NCBI GenBank assembly: GCA_028753945.1
Contig: JAPNXP010000009.1
Span: forward strand, 1,054,001 to 1,118,000
DNA from: Hexactinellida sp. DTS-2022
Taxonomy: Eukaryota; Porifera; Hexactinellida
Length of the DNA stretch: 64,000 bases
Direction: 5' to 3'
Shown piece after piece: positions 41,736 to 52,257 of the stretch. The notes below the pieces were generated by a model. The model saw only the letters and a list, made by a program, of their open reading frames with translations, was not told where the DNA came from and searched no databases. Both the position numbers and the translations under genes were made by a program. Position 1 is the first letter of the stretch. Each line of letters opens with the position of its first letter.

Positions 41736-41946
41736 TAGTTGTAAGCATAGGAGAATCTCATTTGAATGAGTAAGTGCAAATGTAATTACCACATTGAAGT
41801 CCGATCTCTATGTTTCTACACAGTTATGAGATCCCAGTTGATTAGTGTGACCTGACCGGCACTGAATACCTGACACCCCATTCTTTAGCGCTCTGTAGAC
41901 ACTAAGCACTAGTCTTCCCACCTAACTACATATACGGCATAACTTT

Positions 41947-44338
41947 ATGACGTCAGAGGATAGCAAGCTCCGCTCGCTCGCATACCTGGAGCAGGACGAG
42001 CTCCTACGTCACTCTCTGCAGCCCGCACACGATAACGAGAAGTCCCTCGCGATGACCGCGCTAGACGTGATGGGACTGTCCGACGCAATCAACAGACTGT
42101 CCCAGGGACTGCTGCTCATTGAAGACGACCTGCAGACGGAGGTGGCGGAGAAGCACCAACAGCTCCTGGCGCACGCGCGCGGCGTGCAGGAGCTGGAGAC
42201 CGTGCTCGACTCAATGGGCCGCAGAATCGCGACTCTCAACTCCTCAATCGAGAACATTCGCAGCCGCATGTCCGAGCCCTTCAAACACCTGCAGGTGCGT
42301 ACGGTGCAGCTGTCGCACCTGCAGACCGCCTGCGACCTGCTGAGGGGAGTCATACGAATGTTGTTTCTAGTGAAGAAGCTGCGCAGCCAGATGGGCTCCG
42401 GCCAGAAGGAGATCATAAAGGCCGCGCAGACCCTCAGTGACGTCGCGTATCTCCAGGCGGACAGCGACCTGACAGGCATACAGGTGCTGGAGGAAGACCT
42501 GCTGTTTGTGAGTGCAGCCAGGAGGGACGTCGAGAGCCAGGCGCTGGCGATGCTGCACCAGGGGCTGGAGCAAGGCAGTCTGTCCCAGGTGGGGGTGGGG
42601 CTGCAGGTGTTCAATCAGCTGGGAGACCTGCAGCCGAATGTGAGCCAGGCGCTTCGGTTTGTGGTCACGCGGCTGCAGGAGGAGATGCAGGTGGCTCTCG
42701 ACCACTCCGCCATGCAGGAGCCCGTCTCAAGTTAGTGTGTGTTCTCTCGGTTTGTACAGGTGTCATTCTAACCCATTAGGCGCTATAGGCGGTAAATCCG
42801 CTAATGTTGTGCTACGCGCCAACCTCTGGACGCGCCTGGAGAGACTGATGGACCACATCCAGACCTCCCACGGGCAGGTGGCGCTGCTCACGACCGTCCT
42901 GGCCAAGCGGAGAGACCCGCTCACGCACCTGACCTTCCTGGAGCAGCTGCAGGCCCAGGAGTTCACACCCCCCTCTACCACCTTCTGGGAAGAGACGGCC
43001 AGGATTATAACGATTGAGTTCAGAGCCTCCACGCGAGCGTGTGCCCAGATATCCCAGGCTCTCGAGACGGAGTATCCGAGACTGCTGCGGCTGTTCAAAG
43101 AGCTCTTCTCTCGCCTGGGAGAGCCGCCAGAAGAGGACCCAGAGGTGACCATACGGATAGCGCTGGCCAGCTTCGAAACCGCGTTTCTCTCTCGCTCGTT
43201 CTCGCGGCTCTCCGAGCCCATAAACCTGTCCGTATCCGCGAGGAGCGCTCCCGCCTCCGCCGACATCGCCACCATAGTTAAGACATTCCGCTACGAGTTG
43301 CAGGTATAGCTATATATAGTTACCCGTACGGCCCGTATTAATGCTGTGTAGATAGTGTCGGGAGATAGCAAGCTGCTGCGGGTGATTGCGCAGAACATCT
43401 GCAAGTGTCTGAAGCTGTTCTCGGCTCGCTGCGAGCAGATCGCCAAGACCGGGCCGGAGGCACTACAGCTGATAGGGCCGCCCAATCAGCTGCAGCTTAA
43501 GAACCAGACCCTCGTCACCTCCATGTACCAGCTGTTTAGCCAGACCAGCCTGCTCCTCTCCGAGACGCCCGCTCTCCCGCCGGACGCTGTCGACAGCCTC
43601 ACTGCTATCCTCGCGGTTCTAAGGAGCGACATTGATAAGGTCCTGTCTCCGCTAGTCCTACAGATCCAGCAGTCTATCCACCAGATTATCGCCAGCATGC
43701 ACCAGGAGAGCTTCGACGCGACAGACGGGAAGCTCGAGTTGGCGCTGGAAGACCTGCAGTGCTCCCAGTTCATGAAGGAGCTGCAGAGCTTCGTGTCCAG
43801 GATACACATGGACCACTTGGTATGCTACGAGTGCGGAGAAGTGCTGCAGGGGAAGTGCGAGGAAATAGTTGCGTTCTGCATCGAGGCTTATGTGCAGAAC
43901 TGCTGCTTGGTGCGGCCGCTGGGGGACCATGGACGTCTGAGGATGACGGCTGACATGGCACAGGTGGAGCTGGCTGTGGCTCCGCTCTGCAGAAACAGAC
44001 TCTCGGAGCTGGGCGCGACCTACCGCATGCTGCGGAGTCTCCGGAAGCTCGTGCACACGGACTCCCAGGACCTGATGAGCAGCCAGACCATCCTAGACGC
44101 GCTCCCGAGAAGTTTCATCCTGTTCCACCTGATCTCGCGGACCCCGCCCTCCTTCCAGTCGCCCCAGCAGCTGAGGGGCTGGAGCAGCGGCGAGTGCGCC
44201 GAGTGGCTCTCTCGCGCGACGGAGCCCGCGCGCTTGGAGCTCCTGGAGAGCTGTCTGCGGCACTACGAGCAGTCGGTCGGTCGGAACGGAGAGGTGGTGC
44301 TCATATATCCGTACCTGAAGCAGCTGCTCAGCCTATAG
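41947..44338 (+). CDS. COG5: Conserved oligomeric Golgi complex subunit 5
   Basis: COG5 belongs to lobe B of the COG tether, which returns vesicles within the Golgi. Exons are 41947-42730, 42780-43303 and 43352-44338 with introns of 49 and 48 bp; the product has 764 residues (human about 840). The N-terminal part shows LSDAINRLSQGLLLIEDDLQ, HLQTACDLLRGVIRMLFLVKKL and the central LWTRLERLMDHIQ, LAKRRDPLTHLTFLEQL, EYPRLLRLFKELFSRL, FLSRSFSRLSEPINL. The C-terminal exon has TMHQE-like IASMHQESF, LVRPLGDHGRLRMTADMAQVELAV and YRMLRSLRKL, all in COG5 order. Splice phases match. The start ATG lies in ATGACGTCA, a CRE-like palindrome that also occurs at the GSK3 start codon. Confidence 0.95.
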
Positions 44339-44529
44339 CACAATCACTCCAAGACAGATTTATTATTTTATTCGCACTCAGACAGAGCTGGCATTCAGCC
44401 GGTGCAACGGACCGGTACAATATAGGTTTATTCTTGTTTTGGTGATGTAATAATTAATATCGGCCCTGCTACGTTCAATACTACTACAGACATTATCTAA
44501 TCCTTAGCCAGTTGAATAGCTGTAGACAC

Positions 44530-45504
44530 ATGTCCCTAATCACCTGCTACAACAAGGGATGCACTCAGAAGTTCCTGGAGGAGGACAACAACATATCAGC
44601 CTGTCGGTACCACCCGGGGGAGCCCGTGTTCCACGAGGGTCTCAAGGGCTGGAGCTGCTGCAGCCGGAGGACCACCAGCTTCTCTGACTTCCTGGAGTTC
44701 CCTGGCTGTGAGAGAGGCCCGCATAACCCGTTTAAGCCCGACCCCCCCAAGAAGGAGGAGCTGGAGGAGCTGCCTGACTTTCCCCCTGTCGCCGTCACGG
44801 AGCGAGTGGCGGTGCCGGTCCCCGCCCCGAGACCCACGGCGCCCGCCATCCTCCTGTCGCTGCCTGCGAAAGTGGAGGAGCCTCTCCTGAAGGCTCTCGA
44901 GCTCTCCAAGCTGAGCGAGCCAGCTGTGCCCGCGGAAAACAACACCCAGCGGTGCCAGAACGGGGGCTGCAAGGCTGTGCGGAGGGACGGCGAGTCTCCG
45001 GAGGGGGACTGCGTGTACCACTCGGGGACCGCTATCTTCCACGAGGGACTCAAGTACTGGTCCTGCTGCCTGAAGAAGACAACCGTTTTCGAGGAGTTTC
45101 TATCGCAGCCAGGTTGCACTATGGGTACACACAAGTGGGTGTTCGGTTTGAACTCTTCCTCCTCTCAGATTAAGTTCGACCACTTCCAGCGAGGAAATAA
45201 CATCGTTATCACGTTCTACGGGAAACTGTGCGATTACTACCAGTGCGCCGTTAAGGCCAGCGGCACCAACCTACAGGTATATCTCGTCTTTGAAGGAGGA
45301 AAGAAAATTTTTGATAAGTTGTTCGAACTCTATTCTACCGTTATTCCTGAGAAATCAGCTGTAGAGTATCTCAAGGCTAAAGTGGAGGTTATCCTCTATA
45401 AGGACGCGCCCATGTACTGGCCGCAGCTGGAGTACCCGGTGGAAGAGTTTGTGCCAGAGACGGCTGTGCCAGATAAATCAAAGGAGGATAATCAAGTTTC
45501 CTAG
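44530..45504 (+). CDS. CHORDC1: CHORD domain protein, Hsp90 co-chaperone (CHORDC1/morgana)
   Basis: CHORDC1 (CHP1, morgana) binds Hsp90 and ROCK kinases and controls centrosome number. From the ATG at 44530 the protein has 324 residues (human 332). Two zinc-binding CHORD domains lie at about 5-65 (CYNKGCTQKF...YHPGEPVFHEGLKGWSCC...PGCERGPHN) and 145-205 (CQNGGCKAV...YHSGTAIFHEGLKYWSCC...PGCTMGTH), joined by a Pro/Glu-rich linker. A CS (p23-like) domain follows (IKFDHFQRGNNIVITFYGKL...). Single exon, 191 bp after COG5 on the same strand. All expected Cys and His ligands are seen. Confidence 0.95.
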   Translation: MSLITCYNKGCTQKFLEEDNNISACRYHPGEPVFHEGLKGWSCCSRRTTSFSDFLEFPGCERGPHNPFKPDPPKKEELEELPDFPPVAVTERVAVPVPAPRPTAPAILLSLPAKVEEPLLKALELSKLSEPAVPAENNTQRCQNGGCKAVRRDGESPEGDCVYHSGTAIFHEGLKYWSCCLKKTTVFEEFLSQPGCTMGTHKWVFGLNSSSSQIKFDHFQRGNNIVITFYGKLCDYYQCAVKASGTNLQVYLVFEGGKKIFDKLFELYSTVIPEKSAVEYLKAKVEVILYKDAPMYWPQLEYPVEEFVPETAVPDKSKEDNQVS

Positions 45505-45742
45505 GCCACAGTATTGGGTGTTCTTTGAGAGTGTTGGACTATTTAGCCTCGAGCTGATAGCTAATAATTGGAGTTTAACCAGGTTTAACTGTTTTTGATA
45601 AGCAAATGTTATTAGCTGATTATGTTTACAGGACCCTTGTTTCACAACGGAGATAAACAAAGAGCCTCGTTCATAAATACGTACACGGTTAAGTGAAATT
45701 CTGGTTAATAGATAAATATAATCCTTTAGTTTAAGACAGGCT

Positions 45743-46507
45743 ATGAGTACTTCGGTTAACTCTCTCGTAAAGTACGACGACCCTGTCTCCACGCAGCGCA
45801 ACGGAGACAAGAAGGAGCAGCGGAGCAGAGTAGCTCCGGCTGTCACGGGGCCCTCGGGGTCCCTCCCCTCGCACCCCCCCACCAAGAGCCCCGCCGATCT
45901 CCAGCGGTCCCGACAGATAGAAGAGATCCTGAACAAGATCCTCCCTCCCCGCGAGTGGACGCACGGCGGGCAGGGCTGGCGCCAGTGCGTATCCTCGGAC
46001 GGCGCCTCCCGCCAGGACGTGGTCGAGCTGGAGGAGAAGATAGACTCGCGTCTGCTGCAGAGACAGGCGAGGGACTCGGGCATCTGTCCGATTCGCCGCG
46101 AGCTCTTCTCGGAGTGCTTCGACGAGCTGATCCGCGAGGTGACCATCGACTGCGCGGAGCGGGGCCTCCTCCTGCTGAAAGTCCGCGACGAGATAAAGAT
46201 GACTCTGGCGGCCTACCAGACGCTGTACGACAGCAGCGTCGCGTTCGGGACCCGCAAGTCGCTGGAGGCGGAGCAGGGGCGGGCCCAGGAGGAGCAGGCG
46301 GTGCGCGAGCTGCAGGAGCGCAGACAGCAGCTGGAGAGGCGACTAGCTGACGAGAAGAGAGCCGGAGAGGAGAACGTGAAGAGGGACAACGAGAGACGGA
46401 AACTAGAGGAAGCCAAGCACCAGGACGAACTGCAGTTCTTGAAGAAAACCAACCAACAGCTGAAGCAGCAGCTGGAGGGGATCAGGTCTTCGGGAGTTAA
46501 GAAGTGA
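45743..46507 (+). CDS. DNALI1: Axonemal dynein light intermediate chain (p28)
   Basis: DNALI1/p28 is a light chain of the inner dynein arms of motile cilia. The 254-residue product (human 258) starts MSTSVNSLVKYDDPV and carries ILNKILPPREW, RLLQRQARDSGICPIRREL, the near-invariant CFDELIREVTIDCAERGLLL and RVRDEI-like KVRDEIKMTLAAYQTLYDSSVAFG. Residues about 165-250 are coiled coil ending HQDELQFLKKTNQQLKQQLE. Single exon. With BBS7 it shows that the organism builds motile cilia or flagella. Confidence 0.96.
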   Translation: MSTSVNSLVKYDDPVSTQRNGDKKEQRSRVAPAVTGPSGSLPSHPPTKSPADLQRSRQIEEILNKILPPREWTHGGQGWRQCVSSDGASRQDVVELEEKIDSRLLQRQARDSGICPIRRELFSECFDELIREVTIDCAERGLLLLKVRDEIKMTLAAYQTLYDSSVAFGTRKSLEAEQGRAQEEQAVRELQERRQQLERRLADEKRAGEENVKRDNERRKLEEAKHQDELQFLKKTNQQLKQQLEGIRSSGVKK

Positions 46508-46552
46508 CCCTCCCTCTACAGCTGTTAGTAACCCGACCACTTGTCCTATGTA

Positions 46553-47128
46553 TTACCTATATAGCCGTGCCCTTACTACTATAACCTTATATATTAAATA
46601 CAACCCGCGGGCATATAATTTGAAATGAAAATAAGGCCGCGGCCCGAATGCAAGTTGTAAGAACGCGCGTAGTGCGGACGAGCAGCTTGTTACTATAAGT
46701 CTATAAGCATAGCATTCTATACACAGCAATGGCACTCGTTCAATTTCTGGAGAATTGTGATTATTGTAATATACAGTCAAATGGTTGTACACATTTTGCG
46801 TCGCAAAAATGGTTGGAGATAGAGCATCGATATGTATTATCATTGAATAGGAAGTTGAGGATAGGCCCAGCTTATATAGCATCATCTGGCACATCTCGCC
46901 TATAGTCAGCAGCCTGCCACCGCCAGTCTTAATGTAATCTCCTAACAGGGACACTTGGGTAATCTCACTAATAATGGCTAGTATGGTATTATTGGTATAG
47001 TTACAAACTAGTGGCACTCGATGGGAGTAGCAGCTAGTTGTGTAAGATTTACATTCGACTCGCGCTCTACAGACCTCTTCGTATTCCAGATAGTCTTGAA
47101 ACCAACTCCCAGAGCTCTGTGGGTTCAT
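46553..47128 (-). CDS. Orphan ORF, function unknown
   Basis: An open frame of 191 codons from the ATG at 47128 (MNPQSSGSWFQDYLEYEEVC); the frame extends upstream to another ATG, but an acceptor-like ttctgtccgcag lies between. It contains several Cys and Tyr, no signal peptide, and no motif that I know; the C-terminal part is hydrophobic and basic. In this moderately AT-rich DNA an open frame this long by chance is unlikely, but third-position bias is not clearly like the conserved neighbours. Its end converges on DNALI1 and its start faces GARS1 across about 375 bp. May be a lineage-specific gene. Confidence 0.3.
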   Translation of the reverse strand: MNPQSSGSWFQDYLEYEEVCRARVECKSYTTSCYSHRVPLVCNYTNNTILAIISEITQVSLLGDYIKTGGGRLLTIGEMCQMMLYKLGLSSTSYSMIIHIDALSPTIFATQNVYNHLTVYYNNHNSPEIERVPLLCIECYAYRLIVTSCSSALRAFLQLAFGPRPYFHFKLYARGLYLIYKVIVVRARLYR

Positions 47129-47503
47129 GGCAGATCTGCGGACAGAATAACTAAACTCAGTACACATTTATAATTACTGTATTTAATCGAATAATCACCG
47201 GATTCACCGCACCTCCATAAATTAATGGTTTTAATTAATCACAGCATGCAGTGCTGTAAATTAAGCATGCTGCGAAAAAAGCCATCAAATCCGTAATTTA
47301 CGGATTTTGGAACGGATATCGAATTTTAAACAATAGCAAATTCGAAAGCGTTTAAGGGCTGAATATAACAAGCTAATGTACTTTCTCCATCTCCAGGCGA
47401 ACCTTAACCTTAATTATAGATGAGATGGATTATGGACTGGATATGGATAAGGATTCCGATCCATTCGGACTGGCTATGCTATAACTAATTAATTAAGAAT
47501 TGC
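47129..47503. other. Spacer upstream of GARS1
   Basis: Holds short direct and inverted strings (AGCATGC, AATTTACGGATTTT) and presumably the GARS1 promoter; possibly bidirectional if the minus-strand orphan is real. Confidence 0.3.
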
Positions 47504-49758
47504 ATGCAAGCAGTTAGACAGCTGACCCGCTCACTAACCTCCCTGGTACTCAGACAATTAGCTCTCTCCTCAATGGCCGAGTGCAACGCTGCAGACATTG
47601 GTGCGGACCCCGAGATAGCCCTGGCTCCCTACCGCGCCGCCGTGAGGGAGGCGGGCCTCCGGGTGCAGCGGGCGCGGGGGGCCACTGGCGACAAGCTGGA
47701 GCTGCAGGCAGAGCTGAGTCAGTGCGTGAGTGCGCTGCGCGGATGCCAGAAGGAGCTGCAGGAGGCAGAGATGAAGATGCGGCCGCAGCAAGCGCACTTC
47801 GACAGGAGCAAGCTGGAGCAGCTGCTGAAGCGGCGCTTCTTCTACGCGGCCTCCTTCCCGCTGTACCCCAGCGTCGCGGGGCTCTTCGACTACGGACCCA
47901 TGGGCTGCGCGCTGAAGGCTAACCTCCTGAGCGAGTGGCGGCGGCACTTTGTGCTGGCGGAGCAGATGCTGGAGGTGGACTGCACGGTCCTGACCCCCGA
48001 GCCGGTGCTGCGGGCCTCAGGTCACGTGGACAAGTTCACGGACTACCTGGTGCGCGACACCGTGACAGGGGAGTGCTTCCGAGCGGACCACCTGCTCGAG
48101 GCGGCCCTGGAGCGCGTGAGAGCGGACAAGAAGACACCCGAGGGGGCGAGGAAGAGGTGCGAGGAGATATTGAGACAGATCGACAACCTGGGCAAGGAGG
48201 AGCTGAGCGGTATCATAAAGGAGTTTAACATCGCATCGCCTGCCAACGGGAATCCCCTCTCGGAGCCCACGGAGTTTAACCTGATGTTCCCGACGAACAT
48301 AGGACCCGGCAAACAGGTGTCCGGGTACCTCCGTCCCGAGACCGCCCAGGGAATATTCGTTAACTTCAAACGTCTGTTGGAGTTCAACGGAGGGAGACTC
48401 CCTTTCGCGGCGGCGCAGATCGGCCAGGCCTTCAGGAACGAGATAAGCCCCGGCTCGGGCCTGCTGAGGGTCAGGGAGTTCACCCTGGCGGAGATAGAAC
48501 ACTTTGTGGACCCCACTGACAAGTCCCACCCCAAGTTCTCTCAGGTACGCAGCTAGTATAAATAGGAGTCTCTTCTCAGCTGTTGTGTGTAGATAGCGGA
48601 CACGGAGCTGTGTCTCTTCTCCGGCTGCTCGCAGATGGAGGGCGGCTCTGCCCAGAGGAGGAGCGTCGGAGAGGCGGTGGAGGCGGGGCTGGTGGCTAAC
48701 CAGACGCTGGGCTACTTCATGGCGCGCATTCACCTGTTCCTGCTGAAGGTGGGCGCCGACTCGGGGCGGCTGCGCTTCCGACAGCACCTCAGCAACGAGA
48801 TGGCGCACTACGCGACCGACTGCTGGGACGCGGAGCTGCTCACCTCCTACGGATGGATTGAGTGCGTGGGCTGTGCCGACAGGTCTTGCTACGACCTCAC
48901 CGCACACGCCATAGCTACAAAGAGCACCGTCACTGCTAAGCGGCTCCTTCCTACCCCACAATCTGTGCAGGTACTGGCATTATCTGTTATGATAAGAAGT
49001 TATTAAGCTATTAATCTCTCTTCTGGCAGACATACGAGATAATACCTAACAAGCAGGTACTGGGCAAGATCTACAAGTCCGACTCTAAGATCCTGTTGGA
49101 GCACCTGAGCTCCCTGGAGCCCCCTCAGGTGCAGCAGCTGGAGACAGCTCTCAGAGAGGGGCCTCTCTCCCTCACGGTGCAGGACAAGACCTTCCAGCTG
49201 GAGGCTGACATGGTGCAGTTTAAATCCGACTCCAAGATGGTGCACCACCAGGACTACACCCCCGGGGTTATCGAGCCCTCCTTCGGCATCGGCCGCATCC
49301 TGTACGCCATCCTGGAGCACAACTTCCAGGGCCGCGAGGGCGACGAGAGCCGCAACTGGCTCTCCCTCCCCTCCTGCATCGCCCCCTGCGCCTGCTCCGT
49401 CCTGCCCATCTCCAACAACGCCGAGTTCGACCCCTACGTGCACCGGATATCCGCCTGTCTGGCAGAGGCGGGGGTATCGCATAAAGTGGACGACTCCGGG
49501 GGGTCCATCGGGAGGCGCTACGCACGGACAGACGAGATCGCTATCCCGTTCGGAATAACTATTGACTTCGACACATTGAAGTATGATAGCGTGACAATGC
49601 GGGAGCGCAACAGTATGAAACAGGTTCGGATTCCAATATCAGATATCTCTGAGACCGCAGCTGGATTAATCGCAGGAAGGCTTAACTGGAATAAAATATG
49701 CGAGAAATACCCTATCTTTACAGGACAGGAGAGCAGCTCTGCGAAAAGTGACAGCTAG
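47504..49758 (+). CDS. GARS1: Glycyl-tRNA synthetase, dual mitochondrial/cytosolic
   Basis: A class II alpha2 glycyl-tRNA synthetase that charges tRNA-Gly. Exons 47504-48544, 48593-48970 and 49030-49758 (introns 48 and 59 bp) give 715 residues (human 739). The first 23 residues (MQAVRQLTRSLTSLVLRQLA) look like a mitochondrial presequence, and a second ATG at 47573 (MAECNAAD) would yield the cytosolic form, the same arrangement as in human GARS1. An N-terminal WHEP-like helix pair (YRAAVREAGLRVQR...) precedes the core: RRFFYAASFPLYPSVAGLFDYGPMG, LRPETAQGIFVNF, AQIGQAFRNEISP, RVREFTLAEIEHFVDP, FRQHLSNEMAHYATDCWDAE, GWIECVGCADRSCYDL, IEPSFGIGRILY, and the anticodon-binding domain SHKVDDSGGSIGRRYARTDEI. 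All motifs intact. Confidence 0.97.
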
Positions 49759-50074
49759 TCAGCTGCTGCCTGCATAAGTATTAGTTAGTAGCAATTAGCA
49801 ATCAATTATTTCAATGAGTCCTAGATTATTTTGATAATCATTCTAAAAACTCACGTCTTACATGAACAAACTGGACATGTCAAAGTTACAAACGGGACAT
49901 GTACAAACTTATGTACGTATGTTGCTGTATTATAATCGACATAGTTGCACGTAACGTATAACGTATATATGGTACCATTATACGATAGGTGAACGTATAA
50001 TGCCATCATACAACGTATAACGTATAATCGTATAATGCATGTATGATAATCGATTGCACTGACACTAACAGCTG
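49759..50074. repeat. Spacer with degenerate CGTATAA repeats
   Basis: From about 49950 to 50040 the motif CGTATAA (and its complement TTATACG) recurs many times with short spacers. Purely a low-complexity stretch as far as I can see. An acceptor-like actaacag ends 3 bp before the NDUFAF6 ATG. Confidence 0.4.
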
Positions 50075-50935
50075 ATGGGCACCCCCTACGCCTACTGCAT
50101 GGAGGTGGTGCGCAGGCGGGACTACGAGCACTACCTGTGCACCCTCCTGCTGCCCCCGCCCCAGAGAGGGCCCGTATTCGCGCTCAGAGCTCTCAACGTA
50201 GAAACTGCGTGCGTGCGAGACCACGTGAGCGAGCCGCAGATTGGGGAGGGCAAGTTGCTATTCTGGTCGGACACAATAAAGAGAGCCTACTCGCCCGAGA
50301 GCCGCGTTCCTCTGGAACACCCGCTTGCCCTGGCCCTGACGCTGTCCATCAGAGAGTGCCGCTTGTCGCAGAGCTGGCTGCTGCGGCTGGTGTCCGCGCG
50401 GCAGAGGGAGCTCACAGCTGGCTCCTTTCGCGAGCTGTCCGCCCTGGAGGAGTACAGCGAGGAGACCCACGGGTCTCTCCTCTTCCTCACTCTCGAGACT
50501 GCCGGGATCCGGAGTCTGGAGACAGACCACGCCGCCAGCCACCTGGCTAAGGCCGCGGGAATAGCCACCTGTCTGCGGGCGGTGGCGCCGCTGGCCGGGA
50601 GCGGGAGGGTGAGTCTCCCGCTCTCTCTCCTGAGCGAGCACGGGGTCTCCCAGCAGGACGTGCTCAGGCGGGCTAACCTGTCCGGCCTGAGGGAGGTGGC
50701 GGCCGACATGGGGAGTGTCGCCAAGCTGCACCTGGAGAAGGGCCTGAGCCTGGCCTCTGAGCAGACACGCGCTAGCCCCCTGCTGAGACGCGTGTTCCTG
50801 TGTTCGGTTGTGTACCACAGGTTTCTGCGTAGACTGGAGAAGTGCGGATTCAATCTGTTTGATAGTCGCCTGCAGGCTCGGGACGGCATGCTGCTGTTCT
50901 CACTGATTACGAGACTGCTGAGGAGGAAGTTGTGA
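50075..50935 (+). CDS. NDUFAF6: NADH dehydrogenase complex I assembly factor 6
   Basis: NDUFAF6 is a squalene/phytoene-synthase-like protein needed to build mitochondrial complex I (early ND1 module). The 286-residue frame has CMEVVRRRDYEHYLCTLLLP, FALRALNVETACVRD, LLFWSDTIKRAY, the helix YSEETHGSLLFLTLETAGI, DHAASHLAKAAGIATCLRA and LPLSLLSEHGVSQQDVLRR, in the order of the human protein (333 residues). The usual mitochondrial presequence is missing from this frame. An acceptor-like site just before the ATG suggests that it lies in an upstream exon that I cannot identify, so the true start may be earlier. Catalytic Asp-rich motifs of real prenyl synthases are absent, as is normal for this family. 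Confidence 0.9.
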   Translation: MGTPYAYCMEVVRRRDYEHYLCTLLLPPPQRGPVFALRALNVETACVRDHVSEPQIGEGKLLFWSDTIKRAYSPESRVPLEHPLALALTLSIRECRLSQSWLLRLVSARQRELTAGSFRELSALEEYSEETHGSLLFLTLETAGIRSLETDHAASHLAKAAGIATCLRAVAPLAGSGRVSLPLSLLSEHGVSQQDVLRRANLSGLREVAADMGSVAKLHLEKGLSLASEQTRASPLLRRVFLCSVVYHRFLRRLEKCGFNLFDSRLQARDGMLLFSLITRLLRRKL

Positions 50936-51105
50936 CGCGATGAGTTTCTTCTAATAATCAATTTGGGCAAGCGACAGCTACTAAATACATTTGGTGACTT
51001 TATAATTTGTCTACAAGTATAATACATCACAGTGGGCTCCGCTTTACCCTATTAGCATTTCAGTATAGACATTAGTCCCAGCACTCAGAGACACCTGTCA
51101 GTCAG

Positions 51106-52257
51106 ATGTTTGAAGAAGAACCGCTGCTGCTCACCAGCCAGGACCAAGAGCGCTTCTACCACACCTCCTCAGACCGCGGCAACCTGGCCCGCGCCTTCGT
51201 CACCAAATACTACTGTCTGGTCTCTAACCCGACACAACTGCGGTTAGTGGAGCAGCGCGTGCTGAGTAGTGTGGCCAGCGAGTACACACAGGAGCAGGTT
51301 GTCATAGGGCCCTACACCAGCATAAACACAGTGCACTTCAAGTGCAGATCTGAGCACGCCAGGCCCGCCCTGCCTATCGTGATGTTACACGGGTTCGGAG
51401 TTGGACTAGGGATGTTCATCAAGAACTTTGATGCGATTTGCGAGTGCACTGACGTGTATGCTATCGACTTGCTGGGATTCGGGCGTAGCTCGCGGCCCAA
51501 CTTCAGCCGACGCCCCCGGAGGATAGTCCGGCAGTACGTGCAGGCCCTGGAGGACTGGCGCCGGGCGGTGGGCCTGGACAGGTTCATTCTGCTGGGACAC
51601 AGCTTCGGAGGATACCTCAGCACCTGGTACGCTATTGCTTACCCGGAGTCTGTGGCCAAGCTGATCCTGGTGGAGCCGTGGGGCTATCCGGCATTCGAGG
51701 CCAGACGGGAGGCGGTCTCGGAGAATGCGAGGCCTCAATGGTACCCCCAGAGGGGTACACTCAAGTACAAGTTGTATCGATCCATATTCGGGATGATTAG
51801 GAATTATCTGAAGTATTTCCAACCTTTCTCCTTCGTGCGTTTAGGGTTTGGTATTGGGAAGCCTCTGTTTAAGAGGTTCCGCAGAGACCTGATTGTGAGC
51901 TACGCTGGGGTTGTGGACGCCGATACGCTCAGTGACTACTTCCTGCATCTGAATGGGCAGTACCCCTCGGGAGAGGAGGCATTCACACGCCTACACATCC
52001 CCTTTGGGTGGTGCAGGGAGCCGCTAATGCCGGACTCCATTAAGCGCTTGGATTCTAATATTCCGATGGACTTTATTTACGGGAAAATGTCGTGGATGTC
52101 TTCCGATCCTGCGAACGAGCTGAATGGCTTGATAGAGAATGCAGTGACTGTTAATATGGTTCCAGAATCCTCACACCATGTATATGCCAACAACACTAAT
52201 GAATTCAATAATGTAGTCATTCGCTCTATCAATTCTCTCAATCAAGTTTCAAATTAG
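51106..52257 (+). CDS. Alpha/beta hydrolase of the ABHD4/ABHD5 family
   Basis: 383 residues, single exon. The oxyanion block MLHGFGVG (about 93-100), DLLGFGRSSRP, the nucleophile elbow LLGHSFGGYLS with Ser166, and LVEPWGYP and RPQWYP mark the ABHD4/ABHD5 branch. ABHD5 (CGI-58, activator of ATGL) has Asn at the nucleophile; the Ser here favours an active ABHD4-like N-acyl phospholipid hydrolase. The C-terminal histidine region reads SHHVYANNTNEFN, where the family's HxxxxD acyltransferase motif has Asn for Asp. Likely membrane- or lipid-droplet-associated lipid metabolism. Which orthologue is undecided. Confidence 0.88.
   Translation: MFEEEPLLLTSQDQERFYHTSSDRGNLARAFVTKYYCLVSNPTQLRLVEQRVLSSVASEYTQEQVVIGPYTSINTVHFKCRSEHARPALPIVMLHGFGVGLGMFIKNFDAICECTDVYAIDLLGFGRSSRPNFSRRPRRIVRQYVQALEDWRRAVGLDRFILLGHSFGGYLSTWYAIAYPESVAKLILVEPWGYPAFEARREAVSENARPQWYPQRGTLKYKLYRSIFGMIRNYLKYFQPFSFVRLGFGIGKPLFKRFRRDLIVSYAGVVDADTLSDYFLHLNGQYPSGEEAFTRLHIPFGWCREPLMPDSIKRLDSNIPMDFIYGKMSWMSSDPANELNGLIENAVTVNMVPESSHHVYANNTNEFNNVVIRSINSLNQVSN

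Noticed and set aside
45478-46146. 222-codon minus-strand frame over the DNALI1 start
   Set aside because: Half of it is antisense to DNALI1 and the rest is spacer; no coding signal.
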